Assembly (NCBI GenBank): GCA_021846845.1
Contig: JAJZWB010000026.1
Coordinates: 1 to 35,582, forward strand
From: Actinomycetes bacterium
GTDB lineage: Bacteria > Actinomycetota > Thermoleophilia > Solirubrobacterales > Solirubrobacteraceae
Direction: 5' to 3'
Length of the DNA: 35,582 bases
The position numbers were made by a program, and so were the translations under genes. Positions 17,993 through 25,358 of the stretch are shown piece by piece (position 1 is the stretch's first letter; each line of letters starts with the position of its first letter). The notes beneath the pieces were generated by a model, which searched no databases, was not told the origin of the DNA, and saw only the letters and a list, made by a program, of their open reading frames with translations.

Positions 17993-18085
17993 TCGTCCTC
18001 CCTGTAGACGTAAACGAGGTGGCTTAGCCTGACACGTCGGTGGTGTCCTGCAATACGCTGCGCCAACACAATTATCGCGCCTGAC

Positions 18086-19891
18086 ATGGACAACCTGGAT
18101 ACATTCCTCGCAGGCCACCCGCCGTTCGGCGCGATCGCTCCGGAGCTGCTGCGCGAGCTGGTCGACGGGGCCCTCGTCTCCGAGCACGAGCCGGGCTCGG
18201 TGGTCGTGCTGGAGGACGGTCGTCCGGCGACCGGCATGTGGGTCGTGCTGGAAGGCTCGATGGACGTGGTGCACGACGGAGAGGTGATGCAGGTGCTCGC
18301 GCCGGGGGAGTGCTTCGGCCACATGTCGCTGCTCTCCGGGATGTCGCCGGCGTTCACGGTCCGCGCGCGGGAGCACTCCCGCTGTGCGCTGCTCCCGGGG
18401 CCGGTCGCGCGCCGGGTGCTTGCGACCGAGGCCGGCATCTCCTACCTCGCGCGCTCCATGCGAAAGCGCCTGACCCGGGCCGCCGACACAGTGCACGGAC
18501 TGCAGGACGTGGCCACCACGCCGGTGGTCCAGATCATGCGCCCGCCCGTGTTCGTCGACGGCGACGAGCCGGCCGGTGCGGCGCTGGCGCGGCTCGGCGA
18601 CGCCGGCGCGCGCGCGCTGCTGGTCGCGATGGGCGACGGCTCGCTCGGGATCGTCACGGACGCCGAGGTCCGGGCGCGCGTGCTCGCCGGCCCGCTGACG
18701 CCCGACACCCCCGTGCGCGAGCTCGCGCGCGCGCCGGCTCCGACGGTGCCGGTCGGCCAGCTGGCCGTCGAGGCGACCGTCGACATGCTGTCGGAGGGCG
18801 TCGAGCACGTTGCCGTCGTCGACCGCGGCGAGGTCCGCGGGATGCTGAGCGCCGCCGACCTTCTGGGGCTCGAGGCGACCAGCCCGATCGCCCTGCGCCA
18901 CTCGATCCTGACGGCCGTCGACGTCGACGCGCTGGATCAGGCGACGGCCCGGCTGCCGCTGCTCTTCTCCGCGCTGGTGCGGGCCGGCGTGCCGTCGCGG
19001 CAGCTGGGGCGCGTGCTCACGCTCGCGCACGACGCGGTGGTGGCGAGGCTGACCGAGCTGTCGATCGCCCGGCGCGGTCCCGCTCCGGCGCCCTGGGCGT
19101 GGATCGACCTCGGCAGCGCCGCGCGCCGCGAGTTCACGCTCGCCTCCGACCAGGACAACGCGCTCGCCTACGCCCCAACGCCCGGCGGCGACGGGTCCGG
19201 GATCGACGCCTGGTTCGAGCAGCTCGGCGCGGATGTCAACGCCGGCCTGGAGCGCGCCGGGATCGGAGTGGACAACAACGGCGTGCTGGCCCGCGATCGG
19301 CGCTGGCGGATGACCAAGGACGCCTGGATCCAGACCTTCGACAGCTGCCTGACCACGCCAGACGAGTCGCATCTGATCCGCGCCACCGTCGCGTTCGACT
19401 TCCGCTCGGTCGCGGGCGGCCTCAGCGTCACCCCAGAGCTGACCGCCAGGATCAGGGCCGCCCGCCGGCACCCGCAGCTGATGGCCCTGATCGCGCGCGG
19501 CGCGGCCGGGTTCCCGGTGGCGATCGGCTTCCGCGGTCAGCTGCAGACCGACCGAGAGGGGCGCGTCGACGTCAAGCGCGGCGCGATCCTGCCGCTCGTC
19601 AACGTGGTCCGCTGGCACGCGCTCGCCGCGGGCATCACGATCTCGTCGACCGTCGACCGCCTCGAGGCGGTGGCGGCCGTCGGCGGTCTCCCGCGGGGTG
19701 AGGCCGACGCGCTGCTGGAGGCCTTCGAGGTGATCGCGCGGCACCGGTTCGAGCATCATGCGCGGCTGATCGCCGAGGGGCGCGCCCCCGACAACCGGAT
19801 CGACCCCGGCGAGCTGCCGCCGATCGCGCGCACCGACCTGCGGGAGGCGCTGCAGGCCGTCCGCCGCGCGCAGAAGCGGCTGCCGGCGTAG
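18086..19891 (+). CDS. cNMP-binding/CBS/DUF294 putative nucleotidyltransferase, intact site
   Basis: The 601-residue protein has a cyclic-nucleotide-type beta-roll (about 1-115), a CBS pair (about 145-275), a DUF294 nucleotidyltransferase domain and the DUF294 C-terminal domain. The active site is complete: GSAARRE from Gly343, then DQDN with Asp355 and Asp357, as in GlnD-like uridylyltransferases, so nucleotidyl transfer to a protein or small molecule is plausible. It is a paralogue of the gene at 9864, which has lost the acidic pair. TATCGC lies seven bases before the ATG and there is no Shine-Dalgarno. It is divergent from the permease and followed by the mgs-like operon. Its 3' end is duplicated twice downstream. 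In other bacteria such proteins sit near acetate or nitrogen genes; the biochemical role remains open. Confidence 0.92.
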   Translation: MDNLDTFLAGHPPFGAIAPELLRELVDGALVSEHEPGSVVVLEDGRPATGMWVVLEGSMDVVHDGEVMQVLAPGECFGHMSLLSGMSPAFTVRAREHSRCALLPGPVARRVLATEAGISYLARSMRKRLTRAADTVHGLQDVATTPVVQIMRPPVFVDGDEPAGAALARLGDAGARALLVAMGDGSLGIVTDAEVRARVLAGPLTPDTPVRELARAPAPTVPVGQLAVEATVDMLSEGVEHVAVVDRGEVRGMLSAADLLGLEATSPIALRHSILTAVDVDALDQATARLPLLFSALVRAGVPSRQLGRVLTLAHDAVVARLTELSIARRGPAPAPWAWIDLGSAARREFTLASDQDNALAYAPTPGGDGSGIDAWFEQLGADVNAGLERAGIGVDNNGVLARDRRWRMTKDAWIQTFDSCLTTPDESHLIRATVAFDFRSVAGGLSVTPELTARIRAARRHPQLMALIARGAAGFPVAIGFRGQLQTDREGRVDVKRGAILPLVNVVRWHALAAGITISSTVDRLEAVAAVGGLPRGEADALLEAFEVIARHRFEHHARLIAEGRAPDNRIDPGELPPIARTDLREALQAVRRAQKRLPA

Positions 19892-20029
19892 CCGCCGCGC
19901 ATCGATCTGCGGGAGGCGCTGCAGGCCGTCCGCCGCGCCCGGAAGCGGCTGCCGGCGTAGCCGCCGCGCATCGATCTGCGGGAGGCGCTGCAGGCCGTCC
20001 GCCGCGCCCGGAAGCGGCCGCCGGCGTAG
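19823..20029 (+). repeat. 69-bp tandem duplication of the DUF294 gene end, two extra copies
   Basis: After the stop at 19889-19891 come two 69-bp copies of the gene's last 23 codons (19892-19960 and 19961-20029). They differ from each other by one base, keep the reading frame and each ends in its own TAG. The copy inside the gene is more diverged at its 5' side. Each extra copy would encode PPRIDLREALQAVRRARK followed by about four more residues. Confidence 0.95.
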
Positions 20030-20097
20030 CCGCCCCGGCGGCGCGGCTGTGGCGCCGGGCGCCACATCGCAATCGGAAACTGTGCCCGGAGTCGCCA

Positions 20098-20125
20098 TTG
20101 ACCGCGAACCAGCACGGTCTAGGCT
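20098..20125 (+). promoter_or_regulatory. promoter of the split glutamate-synthase-like operon (leaderless)
   Basis: TTGACC (20098-20103), a 16-base spacer and TAGGCT (20120-20125) form the best sigma-70-type promoter in the window. Transcription would start at or just before the ATG at 20134, eight bases after the -10, and no Shine-Dalgarno precedes it, so the mRNA is probably leaderless. Confidence 0.6.
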
Positions 20126-20133
20126 GCCCGACC

Positions 20134-21039
20134 ATGTGCGGTATTGCTGGCATCTACACCAAGACCGAGGCGCTTCGCTCCCAGCTCGGGGACTGCCTGG
20201 CGCGCATGCTCGGCGAACTATCATCGCGCGGCCCCGATAGCGCTGGCGCCGCCTTCTATCGAGACCCGGCCCCCGAGGGCTGGTGCAAGGTCTCGCTCTA
20301 CAGCCCACAGGTCGATGCGTGGCCGTGGATCGCGGACGCGCTCGGCGCGCGCTTCGAGCAGGCGCGCCTGGCCGGAGTCCGTGCGACGCACGCGATCGTC
20401 GACGTCGCGGCCGAGGCCGAGGAGGTCTCCGCCTGGCTGCTGGAGGCCCATCCGGAGCTCACGCTGATGAGCGCCGGTCGGACGATCGAGATCTACAAGC
20501 AGGCGGGGCTGCCGTCGCAGTTCGTCCGCGACTTCGACCTGGCCGGGATCGAGGGCAGCCACGCGCTCGGTCACACGCGGATGGCCACCGAGAGCCGGGT
20601 GACGACGGAGCACTCGCATCCGTTCTCCACCGGACTGGACCTGTGCCTCGTCCACAACGGCTCGCTCTCCAACCACAACCGGCTGCGCAGGACGCTGACC
20701 CGCGAGGGGATCCGCATCCAGACCGACAATGACACCGAGGTGGCCGCCGGCTACCTGACCTGGCGGATGCGCGAGGGCGCCTCCCTGGAGCAGGCGCTCG
20801 AGGGTTGCCTGGAGGACCTGGACGGCTTCTACACGTTCGCCGTCGGGACGGCGGAGGGCTTCGCGGTCCTGCGTGACCCGATCGCCTGCAAGCCGGCCGT
20901 GATGGCCGAGACCGACGAGTGGGTCGCGATGGCTTCGGAGTACCGCGCGATCGCGGTCCTGCCGGGCGCCGAGGACGCGGTCACCTGGGAGCCGGAGCCG
21001 GGTCGCGTCTACAGCTGGGGAACCGCGGTGGTCGCGTGA
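20134..21039 (+). CDS. class II glutamine amidotransferase, MgsA/GlxB-like
   Basis: The 301-residue protein starts MCGIAGIYTK. The start at 20134 is fixed by chemistry: Cys2 must become the N-terminal nucleophile of this Ntn-hydrolase family after Met removal. Further class II motifs are SRGPDSAG, LGHTRMATES, LVHNGSLSNHN and TDNDTEVAAGY. It should release ammonia (or methylamine) from glutamine (or gamma-glutamylmethylamide) and hand it to the FMN subunit encoded two genes on. It corresponds to the N-terminal domain of glutamate synthase as a separate protein, as in MgsA of N-methylglutamate synthase and GlxB of rhizobia. Its stop overlaps the next ATG (TGATG), so the three genes are translationally coupled. 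Confidence 0.92.
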   Translation: MCGIAGIYTKTEALRSQLGDCLARMLGELSSRGPDSAGAAFYRDPAPEGWCKVSLYSPQVDAWPWIADALGARFEQARLAGVRATHAIVDVAAEAEEVSAWLLEAHPELTLMSAGRTIEIYKQAGLPSQFVRDFDLAGIEGSHALGHTRMATESRVTTEHSHPFSTGLDLCLVHNGSLSNHNRLRRTLTREGIRIQTDNDTEVAAGYLTWRMREGASLEQALEGCLEDLDGFYTFAVGTAEGFAVLRDPIACKPAVMAETDEWVAMASEYRAIAVLPGAEDAVTWEPEPGRVYSWGTAVVA

Positions 21040-21740
21040 TGTCCGCTTCTCAGACCGCGGCCCCGCCGCTGCACTTCGATCTGCGCACCGACACGGTGCG
21101 CGCGCTCAACAGCCGCCTGCACGATCCCGATGGGGCCGGGCGGGTGCAGGTCTCCAACCCGGACGGCCGCCACGCGATCGCGGTCGGCATCGACGCTCCC
21201 TACGAGGTCGAGATCGACGGTCACGTCGGCTACTACTGCGCCGGCATGAACAAGCAGGCGACCGTGCGCGTGCACGGCAACTGCGGGGTCGGCGTGGCCG
21301 AGAACATGATGTCGGGCCGTGTGATCGTCGAGGGCTCGGCGAGCCAGGCGGCCGGCGCGACCGCGCGCGGGGGCCTGCTGGTGGTCGGAGGCGACGCCTC
21401 CGCCCGCTGCGGGATCTCGCTCAAGGGCGCCAACATCGTCGTTCGCGGCTCGGTCGGGCACATGAGCGCGTTCATGGCGCAGCGTGGCTGCCTGGTGGTG
21501 TGCGGGGACGCCGGCGAGGCGCTCGGCGACTCGCTCTACGAGGCGCGGCTCTACGTGAGGGGCGAGGTCGCCTCGCTCGGGGCCGACTGCATCGCCAAGG
21601 AGATGCGCGACGAGCATCTGGAGCAGCTGCGCGCGCTGCTCGAGGCCGCCGAGGTCGATGCCGACCCCGCGGACTTCCGTCGCTACGGCTCGGCGCGTCA
21701 GCTCTACAACTTCAAGATCGACAACGTCGGGGTGTACTGA
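21039..21740 (+). CDS. GXGXG-domain glutamate-synthase-like subunit, MgsB/GlxC-like
   Basis: The 233-residue protein is the right-handed beta-helix (GXGXG) domain that ends GltB, here as a free subunit. Repeating turns such as VHGNCGVGVAENMMSG, EGSASQAAGATARGG and RGSVGHMSAFMAQRG show the family pattern. It has a structural and interdomain role, linking the amidotransferase and FMN parts. It overlaps both neighbours by TGATG junctions, implying balanced synthesis of a three-part complex. Length matches MgsB/GlxC proteins. Confidence 0.92.
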   Translation: MSASQTAAPPLHFDLRTDTVRALNSRLHDPDGAGRVQVSNPDGRHAIAVGIDAPYEVEIDGHVGYYCAGMNKQATVRVHGNCGVGVAENMMSGRVIVEGSASQAAGATARGGLLVVGGDASARCGISLKGANIVVRGSVGHMSAFMAQRGCLVVCGDAGEALGDSLYEARLYVRGEVASLGADCIAKEMRDEHLEQLRALLEAAEVDADPADFRRYGSARQLYNFKIDNVGVY

Positions 21741-23101
21741 TGGCCACAACCGAGAGCGGCGGGACCGTGCTTGCCACGGGCCGGCAGGTCGCGCCGAGCC
21801 TGCGGGAGTCGGCGACGTTCGACCGCAACGTGATCGCGGAGATCCAGCGGGCCGCGCGCGAGGGGATGTATGACATCCGCGGGTTCGGCGCCAAGCGTCG
21901 CGTGCCGAACTTCGACGACCTGCTGTTCCTGGGCGCGAGCGTCTCCCGCTACCCGCTGGAGGGCTATCGCGAGCGGTGTGCGACCGACGTGACGATCGGG
22001 ACCAGGTTCGCGTCGGAGCCGATCCACCTGGACATCCCGATCACGATCGCCGGTATGAGCTTCGGGGCGCTGTCGGGCAACGCCAAGGAGGCGCTCGGAC
22101 GCGGTGCCAGCGAGGTCGGCACCTCGACGACCACCGGCGACGGCGGCATGACGCCGGAGGAGCGCGAGCACTCCAACAAGCTGATCTACCAGCTGCTCCC
22201 GTCCCGTTACGGGATGAACCCCGACGATCTGCGGCGCGCCGACGCGATCGAGGTCGTGATCGGCCAGGGCGCCAAGCCGGGCGGCGGCGGGATGCTGCTC
22301 GGCCACAAGATCTCCGACCGGGTGGCCGCGATGCGCGACCTGCCGAAGGGGATCGACCAGCGCTCTGCCTGCCGCCACCCCGACTGGACCGGTCCCGACG
22401 ACCTTGAGATCAAGATCGAGGAGCTGCGCGAGATCACCGACTGGCGGATCCCGATCTACATCAAGGTGGGCGCGACGCGGACCTACTACGACGTGGCGCT
22501 GGCGGTCAAGGCCGGCGCGGACGCGATCGTGCTGGACGGCATGCAGGGAGGCACCGCGGCCACGCAGGAGGTGTTCATCGAGCACGTCGGGATCCCGATC
22601 CTGGCCGCGATCCCCCAGGCGGTGGAGTCGCTGATGGAGCTGGACATGCACCGCAAGGTCCAGCTGATCGTCTCCGGCGGGATCCGCACCGGCGCTGACG
22701 TCGCCAAGGCGCTGGCGCTCGGCGCCGACGCGGTCGCGATCGGCGTCGGCGCTCTGATCGCGCTCGGCGACAACGCGCCCGAGCACGAGGCGGAGTACGA
22801 GCGGATCGGGTCGTCGTCGGGCTTCTACGACGACTGGCAGGCCGGGCTGGATCCGGCCGGCATCTCGACCCAGGAGCCCGAGCTGGAGGCCCGGCTCGAT
22901 CCGGTGCTCGGCGGGCGGCGGCTGGCCAACTACCTGCGCACGCTGACGCTCGAGTGCCAGACGCTGGCCCGCGCGTGCGGCAAGTCGCACGTGCACAACC
23001 TCGAGCCTGAGGATCTGTGCGCGCTGACCATCGAGGCGGCCGCGATGGCGCGCGTGCCGCTCGCCGGGACCTCCTGGATCCCCGGGGTCAACGGCATCTG
23101 A
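21740..23101 (+). CDS. FMN-binding glutamate-synthase-family protein, MgsC/GlxD-like
   Basis: The 453-residue protein matches the FMN barrel of glutamate synthase: ITIAGMSFGALSGNAKEALG (about 102-120), GQGAKPGGGG (176-184), VLDGMQGGTAAT (264-275) and VSGGIRTGADVAKAL (311-325). After the barrel, where glutamate synthases carry three cysteines for a 3Fe-4S cluster, residues 341-375 contain none (ALGDNAPEHE, then DDWQAGLDPAG), although the following STQEPEL context remains. No NADPH (GltD) or ferredoxin partner is nearby. Both facts suit a redox-neutral N-methylglutamate synthase better than a true GOGAT, but whether the cysteine loss is normal for the MgsC/GlxD family needs an alignment. ATG 21740 overlaps the upstream stop. 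Confidence 0.92.
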   Translation: MATTESGGTVLATGRQVAPSLRESATFDRNVIAEIQRAAREGMYDIRGFGAKRRVPNFDDLLFLGASVSRYPLEGYRERCATDVTIGTRFASEPIHLDIPITIAGMSFGALSGNAKEALGRGASEVGTSTTTGDGGMTPEEREHSNKLIYQLLPSRYGMNPDDLRRADAIEVVIGQGAKPGGGGMLLGHKISDRVAAMRDLPKGIDQRSACRHPDWTGPDDLEIKIEELREITDWRIPIYIKVGATRTYYDVALAVKAGADAIVLDGMQGGTAATQEVFIEHVGIPILAAIPQAVESLMELDMHRKVQLIVSGGIRTGADVAKALALGADAVAIGVGALIALGDNAPEHEAEYERIGSSSGFYDDWQAGLDPAGISTQEPELEARLDPVLGGRRLANYLRTLTLECQTLARACGKSHVHNLEPEDLCALTIEAAAMARVPLAGTSWIPGVNGI

Positions 23102-23114
23102 TCGTCGGGCCACG

Positions 23115-23141
23115 GCCGGCGCCGCCCTCCGAGGCGCCGGC
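23115..23141 (+). terminator. hairpin terminator after the mgsC-like gene
   Basis: The arms GCCGGCGCC (23115-23123) and GGCGCCGGC (23133-23141) pair perfectly around nine bases and begin 14 bases after the operon's stop. A second hairpin, GGCGGGCG (23159-23166) with CGCCCGCC (23179-23186), follows. Neither has a T-tract. Confidence 0.6.
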
Positions 23142-23274
23142 CCGGCCCGCGCGGCGACGGCGGGCGTCCGTTCTCGGGCGCCCGCCTGTCCGCCTTCGCA
23201 GACTCTTCACCTCCTCCTACGGTCCGCCGACGCTCGGCGTCGAGGCTGTCGCAGACCCCACGAAGGGAGGTGAC

Positions 23275-23520
23275 ATGTCCCGCAGAATCACGACCGCCCT
23301 GTCCACGATCGCCGTGACCGCGGCGCTCGCCGGCGGCGGTGCGGCGCTCGCGAGCGCCGCCACGTCGAGCTCCGGTTCCGGCTCGGCCGCATCGCCGCCG
23401 ACGGTGTCCAGCTCGAGCTCCAGCCCGAGCAGGAGTACCACCCCGGCCCCGGCCCCGGGGAGCACCGGTGCCACGCACCACTGCCCAGCAGACGGCGCCG
23501 GCTCCGGCCCGTCGGCGTGA
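23275..23520 (+). CDS. small secreted Ser/Pro-rich protein, unknown function
   Basis: The 81-residue protein has a clear Sec signal peptide: MSRRITTALSTIAVTAALAG, then GGAALASAA with a likely AXA cleavage near residue 29. The mature part is a Ser/Thr/Pro/Gly-rich stretch with a single Cys-containing THHCPAD near the end, and looks disordered. The start is fixed by AAGGGAGGTGA directly upstream, the best ribosome site in the window. A TACGGT hexamer about 50 bases upstream and a small hairpin (CGCCGA/TCGGCG near 23225-23240) lie in the leader. It stands alone between two operons. I do not recognise a family; a surface or cell-wall-associated role is only a guess. Confidence 0.75.
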   Translation: MSRRITTALSTIAVTAALAGGGAALASAATSSSGSGSAASPPTVSSSSSSPSRSTTPAPAPGSTGATHHCPADGAGSGPSA

Positions 23521-23571
23521 GCAGCCCGGGTGGCCGGCTCCTCCGAGGGGCCGGCCGCCCGGCGGCTCGCG

Positions 23572-24675
23572 CTACAGCTCGATCACGCTCCGGATGCCGT
23601 CCTGGTTCTCCATCAGCTCGAAGCCCCGGTTGACGTCGTCGAGGCCGATCCGGTGCGAGATGAATGCGTCGACGTCGAGCCTGCCGTCCAGGTAGAGCCC
23701 GACGAGCTCGGGCACCTGGTCGCGGCCCTTGACGCCGCCGAAGGAGGAGCCGCAGATCCGGCGGCCGGTGATCAGCCAGCGCGGGATCACGTCGAGCGTC
23801 TCTCCGCGTCCCGCCACGCCCGCGATCGTGCACAGCCCCCAGCCCATCCGCGCCGCCTCGACCGCCTGGCGCATCACCGCGACCAGCCCGGTGGCCTCGA
23901 ACGTGTAGTCGGCGCCGAAGCCGCCGGTCTCCTCGATCACGCGCGCGACAGTGTGCTCGTCGGCGATCCAGGTCTCGGTCGCGCCCTGTCCACGCGCCAG
24001 CTCGAGCCGGTCGGGCGAGAGGTCGACGCAGATCACGCGCTCGGCGCCGCTGAGCCGGCAGCCGGCGACCGCGCCGAGGCCGACCATCCCGGCGCCGAAC
24101 ACGACGCAGGTGCTTCCCGGCCTGACCCTGGCCGTGTTGAGCGCCGCGCCCAGGCCGGTCGACAGGCCGCAGGCGAACAGGCAGGCGCGGTCCGGCGGCG
24201 TCTCACGCGGGACCTTGGCGAGCGCGATCTCCGGCATCACCGTGTACTCCGCGAACGTGCTGCACCCCATGAAGTGGCGGATCGGCTCGCCGTCTCGTGA
24301 CAGGCGCGCGGTCCCGTCGGGCAGGTAGCCCAGGTTCTGCTGCTCGCGGATCGCCAGGCAGAGGTTGGTCTCGGTGCTCTGGCAGTGGATGCACTCCCGG
24401 CACTGGGGCGAGAACAGCGTCACCACCAGGTCGCCTGGCGCCACGCTCGTCACGCCCTCGCCGACGCGCTCCACGAACCCGGCTCCCTCGTGCCCGAGGA
24501 CGGTCGGCGCGTAGCCGGTGGGATCCGCGCCCGAGGCCGTGTACATGTCGGTGTGGCAGACCCCGCACGCGGCCAGGCGCACCAGCACCTCGCCGGCCCG
24601 CGGCTCGGCGAGATCCAGCTCGGTCACGTTCAGCGGCTTGCCGAACTCCTCCAGCACTGCGGCGCGGATCTTCAA
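23572..24675 (-). CDS. class III (formaldehyde-type) zinc alcohol dehydrogenase
   Basis: The 367-residue medium-chain dehydrogenase has catalytic zinc ligands Cys40 (GVCHTD), His62 (GHEGAG) and Cys169 (LFACG), and structural zinc ligands Cys92, 95, 98 and 106. The NAD site is VVFGAGMVGLGAV. The PDGTARL segment, HFMGCSTFAEYTV, FEATG and SSFGGVKGRDQVP closely follow class III enzymes (FrmA-like), which oxidise thiol adducts of formaldehyde; in actinobacteria the thiol could be mycothiol. A general aldehyde or alcohol role is the alternative. The start is TTG 24675, since AAAGGAG lies six bases ahead and the class III N-terminus begins there. It follows a TetR gene on the same strand by 71 bp, with a dyad and a possible -10 box between. 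Confidence 0.92.
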   Translation of the reverse strand: MKIRAAVLEEFGKPLNVTELDLAEPRAGEVLVRLAACGVCHTDMYTASGADPTGYAPTVLGHEGAGFVERVGEGVTSVAPGDLVVTLFSPQCRECIHCQSTETNLCLAIREQQNLGYLPDGTARLSRDGEPIRHFMGCSTFAEYTVMPEIALAKVPRETPPDRACLFACGLSTGLGAALNTARVRPGSTCVVFGAGMVGLGAVAGCRLSGAERVICVDLSPDRLELARGQGATETWIADEHTVARVIEETGGFGADYTFEATGLVAVMRQAVEAARMGWGLCTIAGVAGRGETLDVIPRWLITGRRICGSSFGGVKGRDQVPELVGLYLDGRLDVDAFISHRIGLDDVNRGFELMENQDGIRSVIEL

Positions 24676-24692
24676 CGGCTGCTCCTTTCCTC

Positions 24693-24712
24693 GCTTGTCC
24701 GTGGGCAAGCTA
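24693..24712 (-). promoter_or_regulatory. dyad and -10 box ahead of the class III dehydrogenase
   Basis: GCTTG (24693-24697) and CAAGC (24706-24710) form an inverted repeat, with further pairing inside. It overlaps TAGCTT (24707-24712, minus strand), a likely -10. The position suits a repressor operator, and the TetR protein encoded next door is the first candidate. Confidence 0.4.
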
Positions 24713-24746
24713 GCGATCGGGCGGCTGCGGTGACCCGTTCCCGGCG

Positions 24747-25340
24747 TCAGCCGCCGGGCGCGCCGCCGCGTCGGCGATCGAGCGCGTCGATCATCAGCGC
24801 CAGCATCCGCCGCCAGTGGTCGGGCTCGGCCCGGCGCGCGGCGCGGGTCGCGATCAGCAGCAGGCGAAGGTCGACGGCCGTCGCATCGGGACGCAGCCGG
24901 CCCTCGTCCCTGGCGGCCGCCACGAGCCGCTCGAGCGCGTCGGCCATGCGCGCTCGAGCCTCGATCACGTCCGGATGGTCGGCTACCTGGTGCTTGGCCT
25001 CCCCCAGGAAGTCGGTCGCCGACTGCTGCTCGGCGAGCGTCTCCAGCATTCCCCGCAGAGCCGTCCAGCGGTCGCCCGCGTGCTCCAGCGCACTCTCCGC
25101 GGCCGCCGCGATCTGGTCGCGGCGCTGCGCCAGGAGCGCCGCCAGAAGCTCCTCCTTGGAGGCGAACACCCGGTACACGCTCGCCACGCCCGCGCCCGCC
25201 GCCTGCGCGACCTCGGCCATCGTCGCCTCCAGGCCATCGCGGGTGAACACCTCCGCTGCGACCGCCAGCAGGCGCTCGCGTTTGGCGGCCCGGTCCAGCG
25301 AGGTCCACGAGAGGTCCTCCGTCTCAGGCGGAATCTTCAT
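24747..25340 (-). CDS. TetR-family transcriptional regulator
   Basis: The 197-residue protein has the TetR helix-turn-helix at about residues 20-65 (RERLLAVAAEVFTRDGLEAT, AGVASVYRVFASKEELL) followed by an all-helical ligand domain. It is divergent from the DHA2 exporter gene with only 18 bp between the start codons, and the two -10 boxes overlap, so it very likely represses that exporter and itself. It may also act on the dehydrogenase gene downstream. The ligand is unknown, probably an exporter substrate. The ATG at 25340 is six bases after TACTCT, fitting a leaderless transcript. Confidence 0.92.
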   Translation of the reverse strand: MKIPPETEDLSWTSLDRAAKRERLLAVAAEVFTRDGLEATMAEVAQAAGAGVASVYRVFASKEELLAALLAQRRDQIAAAAESALEHAGDRWTALRGMLETLAEQQSATDFLGEAKHQVADHPDVIEARARMADALERLVAAARDEGRLRPDATAVDLRLLLIATRAARRAEPDHWRRMLALMIDALDRRRGGAPGG

Positions 25341-25345
25341 TCCGC

Positions 25346-25352
25346 TAGAGTA
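25346..25352. promoter_or_regulatory. overlapping divergent -10 boxes between tetR and the exporter
   Basis: TAGAGT (25346-25351, plus) lies seven bases before the exporter GTG; TACTCT (25347-25352, minus) lies six bases before the tetR ATG. The two hexamers share five base pairs, so RNA polymerase could face only one way at a time. -35 boxes are not clear and would fall inside the opposite coding sequence. Confidence 0.5.
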
Positions 25353-25358
25353 GCCGAG

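Noticed and set aside
16439-20308. A 1289-residue version of the permease
   Set aside because: The extension is antisense to the DUF294 gene, while ATG 17992 has a strong ribosome site and the proper APC N-terminus.
23572-25308. A 578-residue version of the dehydrogenase
   Set aside because: The added part is a shifted frame over the TetR gene; TTG 24675 has a good ribosome site and gives the class III N-terminus.
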